From: Wenzhouxiangella sp.
GTDB lineage: Bacteria > Pseudomonadota > Gammaproteobacteria > Xanthomonadales > Wenzhouxiangellaceae
DNA: 42,205 bases
Direction: 5' to 3'
Assembly: GCA_007134485.1 (NCBI GenBank)
Contig: SLKT01000041.1
Span: forward strand, 1-42,205
The stretch's first letter is position 1. Each line of letters begins with the position of its first letter. The notes beneath the pieces were generated by a model. It was not told the origin of the DNA. It saw only the letters and a list, made by a program, of their open reading frames with translations, and searched no databases. Below are positions 8,361 through 17,675 of the stretch, one piece after another. Position numbers and translations under genes: made by a program.

Positions 8361-9641
8361 ATGCTGGTGATCGTCAACATTGCCGATTTGCATTCGGCCT
8401 ACGACAACTACCCGCGCCTGGCCCGGGTGGTGAGTGATCTTGCCGAATCGCATCAGCGTGATCAACTGCTGGTGTTGGTCAACGGTGATGTGTTCGAGTA
8501 TGGCAACGTGGTCGGTAGTCGCTCCGAGGGTGGGCCTGATTGGCTCTTTCTCGAACGGATGAATGAACATGCCCGCGTCATCGTCAACATCGGCAACCAT
8601 GAGTTCGACTTTCAATCTCCCGAGGATTTCATGGCCCGGGCACACCAGGCCGGAATCAAGGTCATCGGTAATATCGGGGTTGAAGGCGTGGACGAACTGC
8701 CCCGGCCCTGGATCGATATCGAACATGCCGGGACCAACGTGCGCATTGTCGGCCTGGCCACGAATTCATTGAACACCTACCCGCCGGCGTGTCGTGAAGC
8801 GCTTGAGCTGCCCAATGCGGCTGGCTGGCTCGAGGATAACCTGGATAATCTGAGCGCCAATGTCGATCACCTGGTCATCGCCTCCCACGCCGGAGTTCAT
8901 GCCGATCGCGCAATGCTGGAATATCTCGATGGTGATCCCCGAGTGCTTTTCATGGTCGGCGGCCACAACCACCTGTTGATTCGGGAAACCGTCAACGATA
9001 TCGAGTATTTCCAGAACGGTCTCAAGGGCGAACGCGTGGTCGTTGCCAGAGTCAGCGATGGTGAAATCGGCATGGATGTCGATCTGACCACGGTGGAACT
9101 GGACGACCTGGATGAAGTTGACGAGCCACTGGAAAAGGCCATTGACCGTTTCAAGGCCAGGCACCTGGGCGACAAGGATCTGGAGACCGTTGGATATGTC
9201 AGCCATGATCAGCCCCTGTCCGAAGCTGCGCTATGGGCAGTGGAAGCCTTGCGTGACGGCAGTGGCGTCGATGTCGTGGTGCTCAATCACACCTCCTTCG
9301 GCTCTGGCTTGAGCGCCGGATCACTCAAGCGACACCATTTCGACGAATTCATTCGCTTCGACAACAACCTTTTCGAGGCACGGATCGACTCGCAAACACT
9401 CGAATCCATCCTGGCCGGAACCAATCAGCATCGATTGACTTCGATTCAGTTTCGAAGCGGCGATTTTCTCTACGCCTCCGAAATCAAGCCTGAACCCGGT
9501 CGCACCTATCGCCTTGCGACCTCGGCCTGGATCGCAGATCCGGCCAATCAGGCGCGCTATCTCGGTACGCGCCTGGAGTTTACGCCGATGCCGGGGCTTT
9601 CGACCAAGGCACTGCTGCTGAGCGCCCTGAATCAGGGCTGA
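8361..9641 (+). CDS. Cytoplasmic metallophosphatase of the 5'-nucleotidase (UshA-like) family
   Basis: The protein has 426 residues. AGGAAGG about 5 bases before the ATG at 8361 supports this start over a TTG further upstream. The metal-binding motifs of calcineurin-like phosphoesterases appear in order: D-x-H (IADLHS, Asp9/His11), GD (Asp43), GNHE (Asn79/His80), SH (His176) and GHNH (His202/His204). The C-terminal part (about 270-425) resembles the substrate-binding domain of 5'-nucleotidases (VLNHTSFGSGLSAG). Unlike UshA it has no signal peptide, so it probably acts in the cytoplasm on a nucleotide or another phosphoester. The exact substrate is unknown. Confidence 0.8.
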   Translation: MLVIVNIADLHSAYDNYPRLARVVSDLAESHQRDQLLVLVNGDVFEYGNVVGSRSEGGPDWLFLERMNEHARVIVNIGNHEFDFQSPEDFMARAHQAGIKVIGNIGVEGVDELPRPWIDIEHAGTNVRIVGLATNSLNTYPPACREALELPNAAGWLEDNLDNLSANVDHLVIASHAGVHADRAMLEYLDGDPRVLFMVGGHNHLLIRETVNDIEYFQNGLKGERVVVARVSDGEIGMDVDLTTVELDDLDEVDEPLEKAIDRFKARHLGDKDLETVGYVSHDQPLSEAALWAVEALRDGSGVDVVVLNHTSFGSGLSAGSLKRHHFDEFIRFDNNLFEARIDSQTLESILAGTNQHRLTSIQFRSGDFLYASEIKPEPGRTYRLATSAWIADPANQARYLGTRLEFTPMPGLSTKALLLSALNQG

Positions 9642-9755
9642 CCGGAACCGGCTCCGTCGCGAAGAAAGACCAATTCCGGCACAAAACCAAGCGGCCTGAT
9701 GCCAGGATGTGGAGATTTTCGGATAGACTCTACCGGCACCCAAGATCCCATTCAG

Positions 9756-10817
9756 GTGGTCAAAATCACTGCGCTCAAGATATTTCGAACCCTGCTGACA
9801 GTCCCTGCCTTGGTATTCCTGGCCGGTTGTCAACTGCTTGAACCACGTCCGGATGAACCTGATCCGGATGCCCCCGTTGAGGCCGAAGCTGAAGCGCCGG
9901 AACCGGAACCTCCACGGTTGTCGCAGGCAATCGACGAACTCCAGGATGGCCGCAACGATTCGGCCCGCGACACCCTTGAGCGCTATCTGGCCGAACATCC
10001 GCAACATCCCGTCGCCCAGCGATTACTGGATCAGCTCGATCACCCACCCGAACATTTCCTGGGTGTTGAATTCATCGAAATGGTCGTCCAGCCGGGCGAT
10101 ACCCTATCTGCCATGGCCGCCGAGCATGCCGGTGACAGCCTGCTGTTTGTCGCCCTAGCGCGCCTGAACGGGGTTCAGAGGCCCCGCCTTCTGCAACCGG
10201 GCACCTCCTTGCGAGTGCCTGCCCCGGCGACCAGCCCGGATCCGGAACCGGAAGTGGACTCCGAACAGACCGCACTGGAAAAGATTGATGCCGGTGAGCC
10301 CGAACAGGGGCTGGAACTGCTGGCTGCCCTGGCACGAGCCGATGATCTGAGCACATCCGGATTCGACGCACTGGTCGAGACCGGGATCAAGCTGTCTTCC
10401 CGGGCGCTGGCCGAGGGTGAACCGGATGTTGCGGCCGACTGGCTGGAACGAATTCAGCCATGGGTTTCTGCAGCAGGTGCTGAACAGGCATTCAATCGTC
10501 AGCAGGCGCGGATTGCCGCTCGTCAGACCTACGAGTCGGCGCGCCTGGCCGACTCCGCGACCGAACGACGTGCCTTGCTTTTGCGGGCGCTGGAACTGGA
10601 TCCTGATTATGCTGCCGCGGCTCACGTACTCGAGGGCCTGGAAACCGATATGGTCGAAGACTATCACGAGCAGGCATTGCGAGTCTGGCGCCGGCAGGAG
10701 TATGAGCAAGCCGCCGAGCTCTGGAAGCAGGTGCTGGAGATCGATCCGGAGTTCGAACCAGCCAGGGTTTACCTGGAGCGTGCCCGCGAGATTCTGGATC
10801 GGCTGGAAAGCTTATGA
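9756..10817 (+). CDS. Lipoprotein with a LysM domain and TPR-like repeats
   Basis: The proposed GTG start gives 353 residues. The N terminus has a lipoprotein signal with lipobox LAGC (Cys25), followed by a Pro/Glu/Asp-rich linker. One LysM domain (about 108-155, VQPGDTLS ... LQPGTSLRVP) should bind peptidoglycan. The rest is helical, and its end has TPR-like units (ALELDPDYAAAAHVLEGL; VLEIDPEFEPARVYLERA). The ATG at 9699 would put 19 extra residues before the signal sequence and is less likely. The stop overlaps the end of the convergent kinase gene by 6 bases. It probably sits at the inner face of the outer membrane or in the periplasm as a scaffold bound to the wall. Confidence 0.8.
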   Translation: MVKITALKIFRTLLTVPALVFLAGCQLLEPRPDEPDPDAPVEAEAEAPEPEPPRLSQAIDELQDGRNDSARDTLERYLAEHPQHPVAQRLLDQLDHPPEHFLGVEFIEMVVQPGDTLSAMAAEHAGDSLLFVALARLNGVQRPRLLQPGTSLRVPAPATSPDPEPEVDSEQTALEKIDAGEPEQGLELLAALARADDLSTSGFDALVETGIKLSSRALAEGEPDVAADWLERIQPWVSAAGAEQAFNRQQARIAARQTYESARLADSATERRALLLRALELDPDYAAAAHVLEGLETDMVEDYHEQALRVWRRQEYEQAAELWKQVLEIDPEFEPARVYLERAREILDRLESL

Positions 10818-12533
10818 AGAATCTTCGGGTTCGGGCCCACGCTTGCCCGCGCCAATCGATAAGATCTTGGCGCGAGGTTTGCCTGGCGCGCTGACTTCAA
10901 CGGTGCGGTCCATCACGCCGTCTTCAGCATCAAAACTCGTGGCCGGCGTATCTGGATCGGACTGCAGTTTCTCATGGCCATGACGCTCCTGAAGCCGTAC
11001 GGCCATGTCGTTGAACCTCCGGATCAGCGGCAGCATGACATCCTGCCTGCCCGGCTCGAGGCGAAAGTCGTACTGACCCTTGGCAATACGCTGCAACCCC
11101 CAGCCGAAGCGTTGCAGGGAGCGTTGCTGCATGCGCGACATCCAGGCAAAACCCGCCCCCACGACAAGCACCGTGACGACGAATACGATCACCAGCATTG
11201 ACAAGGTAGTCCGCGCGGTCGCCTTGAGCTGATCGCCATCCAGACCCAGTTGCACCTGGCCGATTCGCTGCGCCTGGATACGCACCGGGGTGCGAAACTC
11301 CAGCGCGCCCTCATCCAGGGTGATCAGCCTGGCCGCTGATTGGGTGCGTTCAATGTAGCGTCCGCTACGCTCCGGCGCAGGCTCTCCCTGCAGGAAGGGA
11401 TCGGTGCTGGCTTGAACCACCCCCTCACGATCGCTGACATGCAGAAACTTGACTTGCGGATTGACCGAAAAATCGGCCACCAGGTTGGACAATGCCGCGG
11501 TATCTTCCAGAAACATGGCCTCGGTGATCTCGCGTGCAATCACGCTGGCCAGGGCATCGCCGTAACCGAACGTGGCCTCGGTCATGGCCGTGGTCTGGCT
11601 TTGATACACCCAGGTCAGACCCGCCCCCAGAACCAGCGCCAGGCACAAGCTCAGAACCAGCGGCCAACGCCATGATGCCGAAGTCTGGCGGGCCGTCTTG
11701 AGCAACCCGCGATCGAGATCGGCGCGGATTTCCTGGAGCTCCTCGACGACCAGTGCGCCATTCTGGTGACGGGCCTCGGGCCGCTTGGCCATCAGTTGCT
11801 CAACCAGCTCGACCAGTTCGACAGGGGTCGAGTCATGAACCGGACGTAATCGAGGCGGATCACCATGGAGAATTTCGCGCACCAGATGCTCCATGGAATC
11901 GGCTTGATACGGCAATTGACCACCGATCAACTGGTAGAGCACGACACCAAGCCCATACAGATCAGTCCGCCGGTCGCACGATTCACCCTGAATCTGTTCC
12001 GGCGCCATATACCGGGGCGTGCCGGTAATCAGCCCTTCATCGCTGTCTCCACCACGGGTACGCTGCTCGATGGCTGCAATGCCGAAATCGACCAGTTTGA
12101 CCAACCCGGAATCCGGGTCAATATAAATATTGGAAGGCTTGACATCGCGGTGGATGACGCCGCGCTGATGCGCATAGTTGAGTGCGCTGGCCAACTGGAT
12201 TCCAATATCGATCACCTCGGCCGGCGTGGGCTGATTTCCTGATTCCAGATACGCCTCCAGGCTCTGACCGGGGAGCCGTTCCATGACCAGGTAAGGCTGA
12301 CCCTCGAACTGCCCGACATCGAACACCGTGACGATATTCGGATGATTCAGCCCGCCGGCCGAGCGCGCCTCACGCAGGAATCGCTGGCGGCTCTTGACCT
12401 CGCGCGCAAAGCGCTCGCGCAAGATCTTGACCGCCAGCCGTCGATCAATGTGAGGATCAAAGGCCTCGTAAACGATCGACATTGAACCGCGCCCCAATTC
12501 CCCCTCGATCTGATAGCGTCCTAGTCGTTCCAC
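10812..12533 (-). CDS. Ser/Thr protein kinase with periplasmic sensor domain and HAMP
   Basis: This is a 573-residue protein with a GTG start. The N-terminal kinase domain (7-270) is complete: glycine loop GELGRGSMS, Lys36, catalytic HRDVKPSN (Asp130), DFG (Asp149) and APE. It is an RD kinase. A first membrane helix lies at about 288-309. A periplasmic domain of about 130 residues follows, with a single-Cache-like look (VKFLHVSDREGVVQAST). A second helix lies at 444-465, then a HAMP-like region to about 518 and a short charged tail. This places a chemoreceptor or histidine-kinase style sensor after a Ser/Thr kinase. Signals from the periplasm would reach the kinase through the first helix and the HAMP. 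It is convergent with the LysM lipoprotein gene, overlapping it by 6 bases. Confidence 0.9.
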   Translation of the reverse strand: MERLGRYQIEGELGRGSMSIVYEAFDPHIDRRLAVKILRERFAREVKSRQRFLREARSAGGLNHPNIVTVFDVGQFEGQPYLVMERLPGQSLEAYLESGNQPTPAEVIDIGIQLASALNYAHQRGVIHRDVKPSNIYIDPDSGLVKLVDFGIAAIEQRTRGGDSDEGLITGTPRYMAPEQIQGESCDRRTDLYGLGVVLYQLIGGQLPYQADSMEHLVREILHGDPPRLRPVHDSTPVELVELVEQLMAKRPEARHQNGALVVEELQEIRADLDRGLLKTARQTSASWRWPLVLSLCLALVLGAGLTWVYQSQTTAMTEATFGYGDALASVIAREITEAMFLEDTAALSNLVADFSVNPQVKFLHVSDREGVVQASTDPFLQGEPAPERSGRYIERTQSAARLITLDEGALEFRTPVRIQAQRIGQVQLGLDGDQLKATARTTLSMLVIVFVVTVLVVGAGFAWMSRMQQRSLQRFGWGLQRIAKGQYDFRLEPGRQDVMLPLIRRFNDMAVRLQERHGHEKLQSDPDTPATSFDAEDGVMDRTVEVSAPGKPRAKILSIGAGKRGPEPEDSS

Positions 12534-12577
12534 AGGATATTCCGGACATCGAGGAATTCCTATCGTAACAGGAAGAA

Positions 12578-12604
12578 CGACGCCCGGAAATTCTCCGGGC
12601 GTCG
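12578..12604 (-). terminator. Strong hairpin after the cupredoxin-like gene
   Basis: CGACGCCCGGA (12578-12588) and TCCGGGCGTCG (12594-12604) form a perfect 11-bp stem with an AATTC loop, 29 bases past the stop of the minus-strand gene. On that strand the downstream bases are TTCTTCCTGTT, a loose T-rich run. I read it as an intrinsic terminator. Confidence 0.75.
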
Positions 12605-12633
12605 ACCATACGCATCCCCCTGTTCATGACCGG

Positions 12634-14100
12634 TCAGAAGGTGCACTCAGGGACCCCAATCAGCCCCACGATTCTTTGCAGGTTATGAGACTCGGTCCCG
12701 TCGACGCCACTGATCTCGGCCGTGGCCTGATCACAGCTTTCAAAAGTGATGGTGGCCTGACCCCAGAAATCCATGCTTTCGGGGCTGACGGGGCTTCCAA
12801 AGCTTCCATCGGCGCCGTGCAACAGATCGAAGGTCACCGGCTCACCCAGTTCCAGATCCTTGACCATGTTCTCGGTAGCCAACCAGAGGTTGTCTCCTTC
12901 GGCGGAATAGCCGAAGAAAGTCGCCACGAATCCGTGCGATGTGGCATAGAAGCTCCAGCCTTGTCCATCGGTCTTGGGATCCATCCAGGCACCGCTCACA
13001 CTCGCCCAGGGGGTTACACTGAATTCATGCAGCATGCTTGTTTCCGGGTTATCCACGTCCGGTTGCATCGGATTGGGCACCTCGGCCACCAGGGCATAGC
13101 GACCGGGCGTCAGGTCGACATGAAAGTAAGCGCTCAGCGGAAACTCCTGACCCAATTCCTCGACTGGAAACAGACTCTGAACACCGCCAAGGAACTGCTG
13201 CGGTCCTCGTTGACCACTGGCTGACACCAGGGCGCCACGATCCGCATAAAAGCCATCGGCGCCGATATCCAGGTAATTCATCCAGTCATTGACATCGTCT
13301 ACGGTGGTTCCATCGTCCAGGCGAACCAGGTGGACATCGTGTCCCAGCCCATGGCCGTAAAGGATGTTGTCCTCGAAAATCACTTCAAACGTGGTCGGCC
13401 CGGGCTGCAGGCCCGCGGTATCCGCCCCGATACCACCGGCCGAAGATATGGTGACATCCACATCCGGCTGCACAGGTGGTTCTTCGTTGCCGTGGTGTGA
13501 ATCTGTAACAACCAGCTTTTCGACCATTCCCTGAGTGGTGTGAAAGACACCTTCAGTATCCATCATGTAGCACTCGATGAAATAGGTGCCCGGCTCCAGG
13601 TAGACTGACATTCGCGACGTGGTATGACCGGAAGTAAAGCCCGGTCCACTACTGGCAACATTCAGTGCAGACCACTCCGGCAAGGCGGGCAGCAGCAGGT
13701 CAAAGAATCCAGCAACATCGATATCACCGGAAAAGTATGGATCCCAGGCATCCTGAAATGGCAGCGAGACCGCATCCATGTACTCTTCGCGACTCAGATC
13801 GGACTGATCATCGGGAACCCGGACCATGTAACCGAAGTGAGTCGAGCTGGACTGATTGCGCAATTTGATTGTTGTCCATCCTGACGAAATTTCCTGCGCG
13901 GACAAAACGAACTCGTAATGGGCATGATCATCACCATGCGGTGGATGACGCGTGACGACCTCCAGCACATTGGCCTGATCAAGCCCGAATGCCGGGTCGG
14001 GTTGGGCCATGACGCCCCCGGATGGACTGATCGAATGAGCAAGATAAAGGATCAGAATCAAGATTCCTGAATGAATGACGCGATTCAAATGGTTCAACAT
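12634..14100 (-). CDS. Exported protein with cupredoxin-like domains
   Basis: The protein has 488 residues. AGGAGG 8 bases before the ATG at 14100 fixes the start. A signal peptide (LILILYLAHSISPSGGVMAQ) is followed by a region ending in GTYFIECYMMD...FHTTQGM, which resembles a plastocyanin-like sandwich with candidate Cys, His and Met copper ligands. A second similar unit ends PGRYALVAEVPNP and lacks the Cys. The last 120 residues contain W-x-D-P-x-x-x-G-Q-G-W and the strand FVATFFGYSAEGDNLWL. This is a C-terminal domain seen on exported proteins of Xanthomonadales-like bacteria. Copper binding is only a possibility, since the ligand set of the second unit is incomplete. The gene ends at a strong hairpin. 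Confidence 0.75.
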   Translation of the reverse strand: MLNHLNRVIHSGILILILYLAHSISPSGGVMAQPDPAFGLDQANVLEVVTRHPPHGDDHAHYEFVLSAQEISSGWTTIKLRNQSSSTHFGYMVRVPDDQSDLSREEYMDAVSLPFQDAWDPYFSGDIDVAGFFDLLLPALPEWSALNVASSGPGFTSGHTTSRMSVYLEPGTYFIECYMMDTEGVFHTTQGMVEKLVVTDSHHGNEEPPVQPDVDVTISSAGGIGADTAGLQPGPTTFEVIFEDNILYGHGLGHDVHLVRLDDGTTVDDVNDWMNYLDIGADGFYADRGALVSASGQRGPQQFLGGVQSLFPVEELGQEFPLSAYFHVDLTPGRYALVAEVPNPMQPDVDNPETSMLHEFSVTPWASVSGAWMDPKTDGQGWSFYATSHGFVATFFGYSAEGDNLWLATENMVKDLELGEPVTFDLLHGADGSFGSPVSPESMDFWGQATITFESCDQATAEISGVDGTESHNLQRIVGLIGVPECTF

Positions 14101-14430
14101 GGGTTTGTCCTCCTGAGTGCATTGAAAGGCTGCCAAATCGCAGCGGTTACAAGTCTCCAAGAGGGCGCCTCGAAAGGCCTGACAAAAAGCTTTCAGTTTC
14201 CTGAAGTTTTCCTGAATGCCACATGATTTCCATCGATTGAATTTCGTAACACACTGTTCTTAAACAAAACTTTTACGTTCGGCGCGGAAGTGACGGCCAA
14301 AGCATTTCAGAAGAGCCAAAGTATTCACGGCATTGGCATGCACTGGACAAAGTGCCGGCTTGTCCGGGCAAACGAAATGGAATGTGCTAAATTGCTCACT
14401 CCACAATGCTCTGAAATTCACCGAGATTCC
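14101..14430. other. 330-bp divergent intergenic region
   Basis: It separates the cupredoxin-like gene (minus) from the lipoprotein/hybrid kinase genes (plus), so it must hold both promoters. GGACAA (14345-14350) and TTGTCC (14360-14365) form a 6-bp inverted repeat, and the second half could serve as a weak -35. The following TGTGCTAAAT (14383-14392) is only a poor -10. An AT-rich stretch lies at 14236-14275. No gene is seen here. Confidence 0.4.
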
Positions 14431-15003
14431 ATGCGAAACCTGTTCTACCTGTTGATGACGCTGACGCTGGCTTCCTGCGCCCTGCTTGAACCGGATCACG
14501 ACGAACCGGAGGTCGTTGTCGATCAGTCAGTTGCGCTGATCGAAGGATTCCAGGCATTTCATCAAGATCGGCCGGATCAAGCACTCGAGCACTTCGAGTC
14601 CGCAATGAACCGGGCGACGCCTGATGAGCCCACCCATGCCCGGGCGCTGCTCGGCAAGGCGCTGATTCGCCTGCATGAACAGCCGGCCTGGCGCGACCTC
14701 GACCAGGCCGAGCGGCATATCGACCAGGCCAAGCAGAAGCTGGCCGCCGCCAATGGACAGGAAAGCATCGCGGACTGGGTACTGCGAACCACGGCCACCC
14801 GGCTACTTGAGTCCGAACGTCGGGTTGATACCGCCAACCAGCGCCTGAATGAACTGGAACAGACCCGGGCCGACCTGCGTCAGGCCCGTGAACAAGCCGA
14901 CCGGGTCGAACAACTCGAGCAGGAGCTGGCCACGGCCCGATCCGAGAAAGAGCAGGCCGAGGAAACCATCGCCCGACTACGCAACCTGATCATGGATGAA
15001 TAA
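14431..15003 (+). CDS. Small lipoprotein with TPR-like region and C-terminal coiled coil
   Basis: The protein has 190 residues. The ATG at 14431 starts a compact lipoprotein signal (MRNLFYLLMTLTLASC, lipobox LASC, Cys16). Residues 30-110 look like TPR helices (FQAFHQDRPDQALEHFESAM; ARALLGKALIRL). From about 120 to the end there is a Glu/Gln/Arg-rich heptad pattern predicted to form a coiled coil. The gene ends 9 bases before the hybrid histidine kinase and is almost certainly in its operon. It may be an envelope partner that presents a signal to that kinase, but nothing in the sequence identifies the signal. Confidence 0.75.
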   Translation: MRNLFYLLMTLTLASCALLEPDHDEPEVVVDQSVALIEGFQAFHQDRPDQALEHFESAMNRATPDEPTHARALLGKALIRLHEQPAWRDLDQAERHIDQAKQKLAAANGQESIADWVLRTTATRLLESERRVDTANQRLNELEQTRADLRQAREQADRVEQLEQELATARSEKEQAEETIARLRNLIMDE

Positions 15004-15012
15004 GAACAGCCG

Positions 15013-17661
15013 ATGAGCTCGATGCCGGACAGCGCAAGGCCCAACCAGGTACTTGGACGTTTCGGCCGTGTTCATACCATTGCGCGGTTGCCGTTTGTCG
15101 GTCGGGTCTTTGTTTGCGCCGCAATGGCCATTCTGGTCGCCTCGACACTGCCACCCGGAAATCCGGCAATCTACGCAGCGGTACTCGCAGTCGGCTTTAC
15201 CTACCCACTGCTGATTCATCTGATTGCGGCATTCAGCGGGCATTCGCGAACGGTGGGCTATCTGGCGTTTTCCACCGATGGCATGCTGGCTGCGGCCGGC
15301 ATGGCGCTGGCCGGATTCGCCTTCGTTCCCTCCATGGTGTTGTTTACCCTGTCGATTACCGCGGGGCTGTTGATGGCCGGCCCCATGCTGGCCTTGCGGG
15401 TATTGCTTCCAATGATCATCGTCGGCGCCCTGGCCTGGCCCTACGTGGATGTGGATTTTCTTGCCCACAACGAGGGATTCCCGCTTTATTTCGGAGCCGG
15501 CACCATCGTCGTCTTCCTGCTCTACGTGTCCTTCGTCTCCAATCGCAACGGTCTGAGACTGATCGCCGCCAAGCGTATACTCGAAGAGCATAGTCGCAAG
15601 GTCAAGTCCCAGGCCGATCTGATGTCTTCGATGAATCAGGTGGCCCGGATCGTCAATTCGACCCTGGATCTCGAGACGGTGATGACGGCCATTCGCGACA
15701 ATCTGACCAATGTCGCCGAGTTTGACCAGGAAAGCATCCTGTTTGTCGATCACGACCAGCGCGCGCTGGTGGTCGAGCGCTACATTGGAGCCAATGCCAC
15801 AGAGGTGACCGAGAAATTGCGTGATTTCCAGATCCCGCTGGATGAATCGGGCAGCATATTCGTGCGCACTGTTGACCGCAAGAAACCGACCTTTGTACCG
15901 GATGTATTCAGCCGGGTCGAAAAAATGTCGCCTTCCGATGCGACCATCCACGAAATCACACCGAGCAAGTCGCTGCTGGTCTATCCATTGAGCATTCTCG
16001 AAGAGGTCATCGGGGTGCTGGTGTTTGCCACCACACGCGAGAGAATGAATATCGGCCATGGCGAGATCAAGGTTATTGGTCGGCATGTGGAACTGATTGC
16101 CACCGCTGTTCGCAATGCCCGCATGTTCGAGGAGATCAACAAGGCTCGCCGGGCCGCTGACGAGGCCAATTCGGCCAAGAGTCAGTTCCTGGCCAACATG
16201 AGTCACGAATTGCGCACTCCGATGAATGCCATTATCGGCTACAGCGAAATGCTCAAGGAAGAGGCACAGGACCAGAACGCGGTCGATTTCATTCCCGACC
16301 TCGAGCGCATCTGCCAGTCCAGCCAACACCTGCTACGCTTGATCAATGATGTCCTTGATCTTTCCAAGGTCGAAGCCGACAAGGTCGAACTTTATCCCGA
16401 AGCCATCGACATCGAAAAGTTCATCGACGAGATATCGACCAGCATCATTCCGGCCATCGAGGCCAATGACAACCGCCTGATCATCGAGGAAGTCGGCGAG
16501 ATCGAGGATATTTTCAATGACGCCACCCGCGTCAAGCAGATCATCCTCAACCTGCTCAGCAATGCCGCCAAGTTCACCCACGAGGGCACCATACGTCTGA
16601 CCTTCAATCGCTACCGGGAAGACGACCTGTGGTGGTTCGAAGTCAGCGTGTCGGATACTGGTATCGGCATGAGCCAGGATCAGATCGACAAGGTGTTCGA
16701 TCCGTTTACGCAAGCCGACGCATCCACCACCCGCAAGTATGGCGGAACGGGCCTCGGTCTGGCTATCTGCAAGCGCTATTGTGAGTTGATGGGTGGGACC
16801 ATCCGGGTCGAAAGTGAACAGGGCCGGGGGTCGACCTTCACCATGCGTATCCCGGCAGACCTCGAACAACAGGGTGATGTCGAGGAGCTGTCCAGAGAGG
16901 ACAATCTACTGGCCGAAGGTCCGGTCGATCACGATGTCAGCATCCTGGTCATCGACGATGATCAATCCTCACGCATGCTGTTGCACCGACTGCTCACTCG
17001 TGAAGGCTACCAGGTCATCACTGCCGACAGCGGCGCGTCCGGCATCGAGCGGGCACGTAGCGAAAACCCGGACATCATCACGCTTGATGCATTGATGCCG
17101 GAGATGGATGGCTGGACCGTACTTGCCAGGCTCAAGGATGACGAGGAATTGAAGGATATTCCGGTCATCATGGTGACCTTTGTCGATGAACCACGCAAGG
17201 GATTCGCCCTGGGGGCGGCCGAATACATGACCAAGCCGGTTGATCGCACTCATCTGCTCGAGGCACTGCGTCGCGTCAGTCGACCCGATGATCGGGAAAT
17301 CCTGGTGATCGAGGATGATGACGATACCCGCAAGATGGTGTGCTCATGGCTTGAACGCGAAGGCTGGAGCCTGCACGAGGCAGCCAATGGCTGGAAGGGT
17401 CTGGAGCAGTATCGATCAGTTCGACCGGGCATCGTCATACTCGACCTGATGATGCCGGAAATGGACGGTTTCGAGTTTCTGGGAACGGTGCGCGCCGAAT
17501 TCCCCGATGATGACTGCTGCATCATCGTCATTACCGCCAAGGAGTTGTTCCGCGAGGATATCCAGAGACTCAGCGGCAGCGTCCAGCAGATCATCCGCAA
17601 GGCACAGGTGCCGGGCCAACAACTGGTGCGAGAGATCTCTCGCCACCTGGCCAAGCGATAG
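15013..17661 (+). CDS. Hybrid histidine kinase: membrane region, GAF, HisKA-HATPase, two receivers
   Basis: This is an 882-residue protein. About six membrane helices lie in residues 27-178 and form an integral sensing region. A GAF domain follows (about 205-372). The HisKA H-box is [19 protein letters not shown], with phospho-His398. The HATPase domain has its N-box at [13 protein letters not shown] (Asn517) and the loops SDTGIGM and GGTGLGLAI. The first receiver (641-755) has phospho-Asp692 and Lys741. The second (760-880) has Asp811, and its Lys863 is followed by Ala instead of the usual Pro. The GAF domain lacks an NKFDE motif. It is cotranscribed with the preceding lipoprotein, and its 3' end faces another hybrid kinase only 14 bases away. 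Confidence 0.92.
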   Translation: MSSMPDSARPNQVLGRFGRVHTIARLPFVGRVFVCAAMAILVASTLPPGNPAIYAAVLAVGFTYPLLIHLIAAFSGHSRTVGYLAFSTDGMLAAAGMALAGFAFVPSMVLFTLSITAGLLMAGPMLALRVLLPMIIVGALAWPYVDVDFLAHNEGFPLYFGAGTIVVFLLYVSFVSNRNGLRLIAAKRILEEHSRKVKSQADLMSSMNQVARIVNSTLDLETVMTAIRDNLTNVAEFDQESILFVDHDQRALVVERYIGANATEVTEKLRDFQIPLDESGSIFVRTVDRKKPTFVPDVFSRVEKMSPSDATIHEITPSKSLLVYPLSILEEVIGVLVFATTRERMNIGHGEIKVIGRHVELIATAVRNARMFEEINKARRAADEANSAKSQFLANMSHELRTPMNAIIGYSEMLKEEAQDQNAVDFIPDLERICQSSQHLLRLINDVLDLSKVEADKVELYPEAIDIEKFIDEISTSIIPAIEANDNRLIIEEVGEIEDIFNDATRVKQIILNLLSNAAKFTHEGTIRLTFNRYREDDLWWFEVSVSDTGIGMSQDQIDKVFDPFTQADASTTRKYGGTGLGLAICKRYCELMGGTIRVESEQGRGSTFTMRIPADLEQQGDVEELSREDNLLAEGPVDHDVSILVIDDDQSSRMLLHRLLTREGYQVITADSGASGIERARSENPDIITLDALMPEMDGWTVLARLKDDEELKDIPVIMVTFVDEPRKGFALGAAEYMTKPVDRTHLLEALRRVSRPDDREILVIEDDDDTRKMVCSWLEREGWSLHEAANGWKGLEQYRSVRPGIVILDLMMPEMDGFEFLGTVRAEFPDDDCCIIVITAKELFREDIQRLSGSVQQIIRKAQVPGQQLVREISRHLAKR

Positions 17662-17675
17662 GTGCTGGGAGCAGC

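Noticed and set aside
14290-14430. Longer start for the TPR/coiled-coil lipoprotein
   Set aside because: It would put about 47 non-signal residues before a perfect lipoprotein signal.
14977-16329. A 450-codon minus-strand frame opposite the first hybrid kinase
   Set aside because: The plus strand encodes a complete kinase, and the antisense frame is His/Gln/Gly-rich without recognisable motifs.
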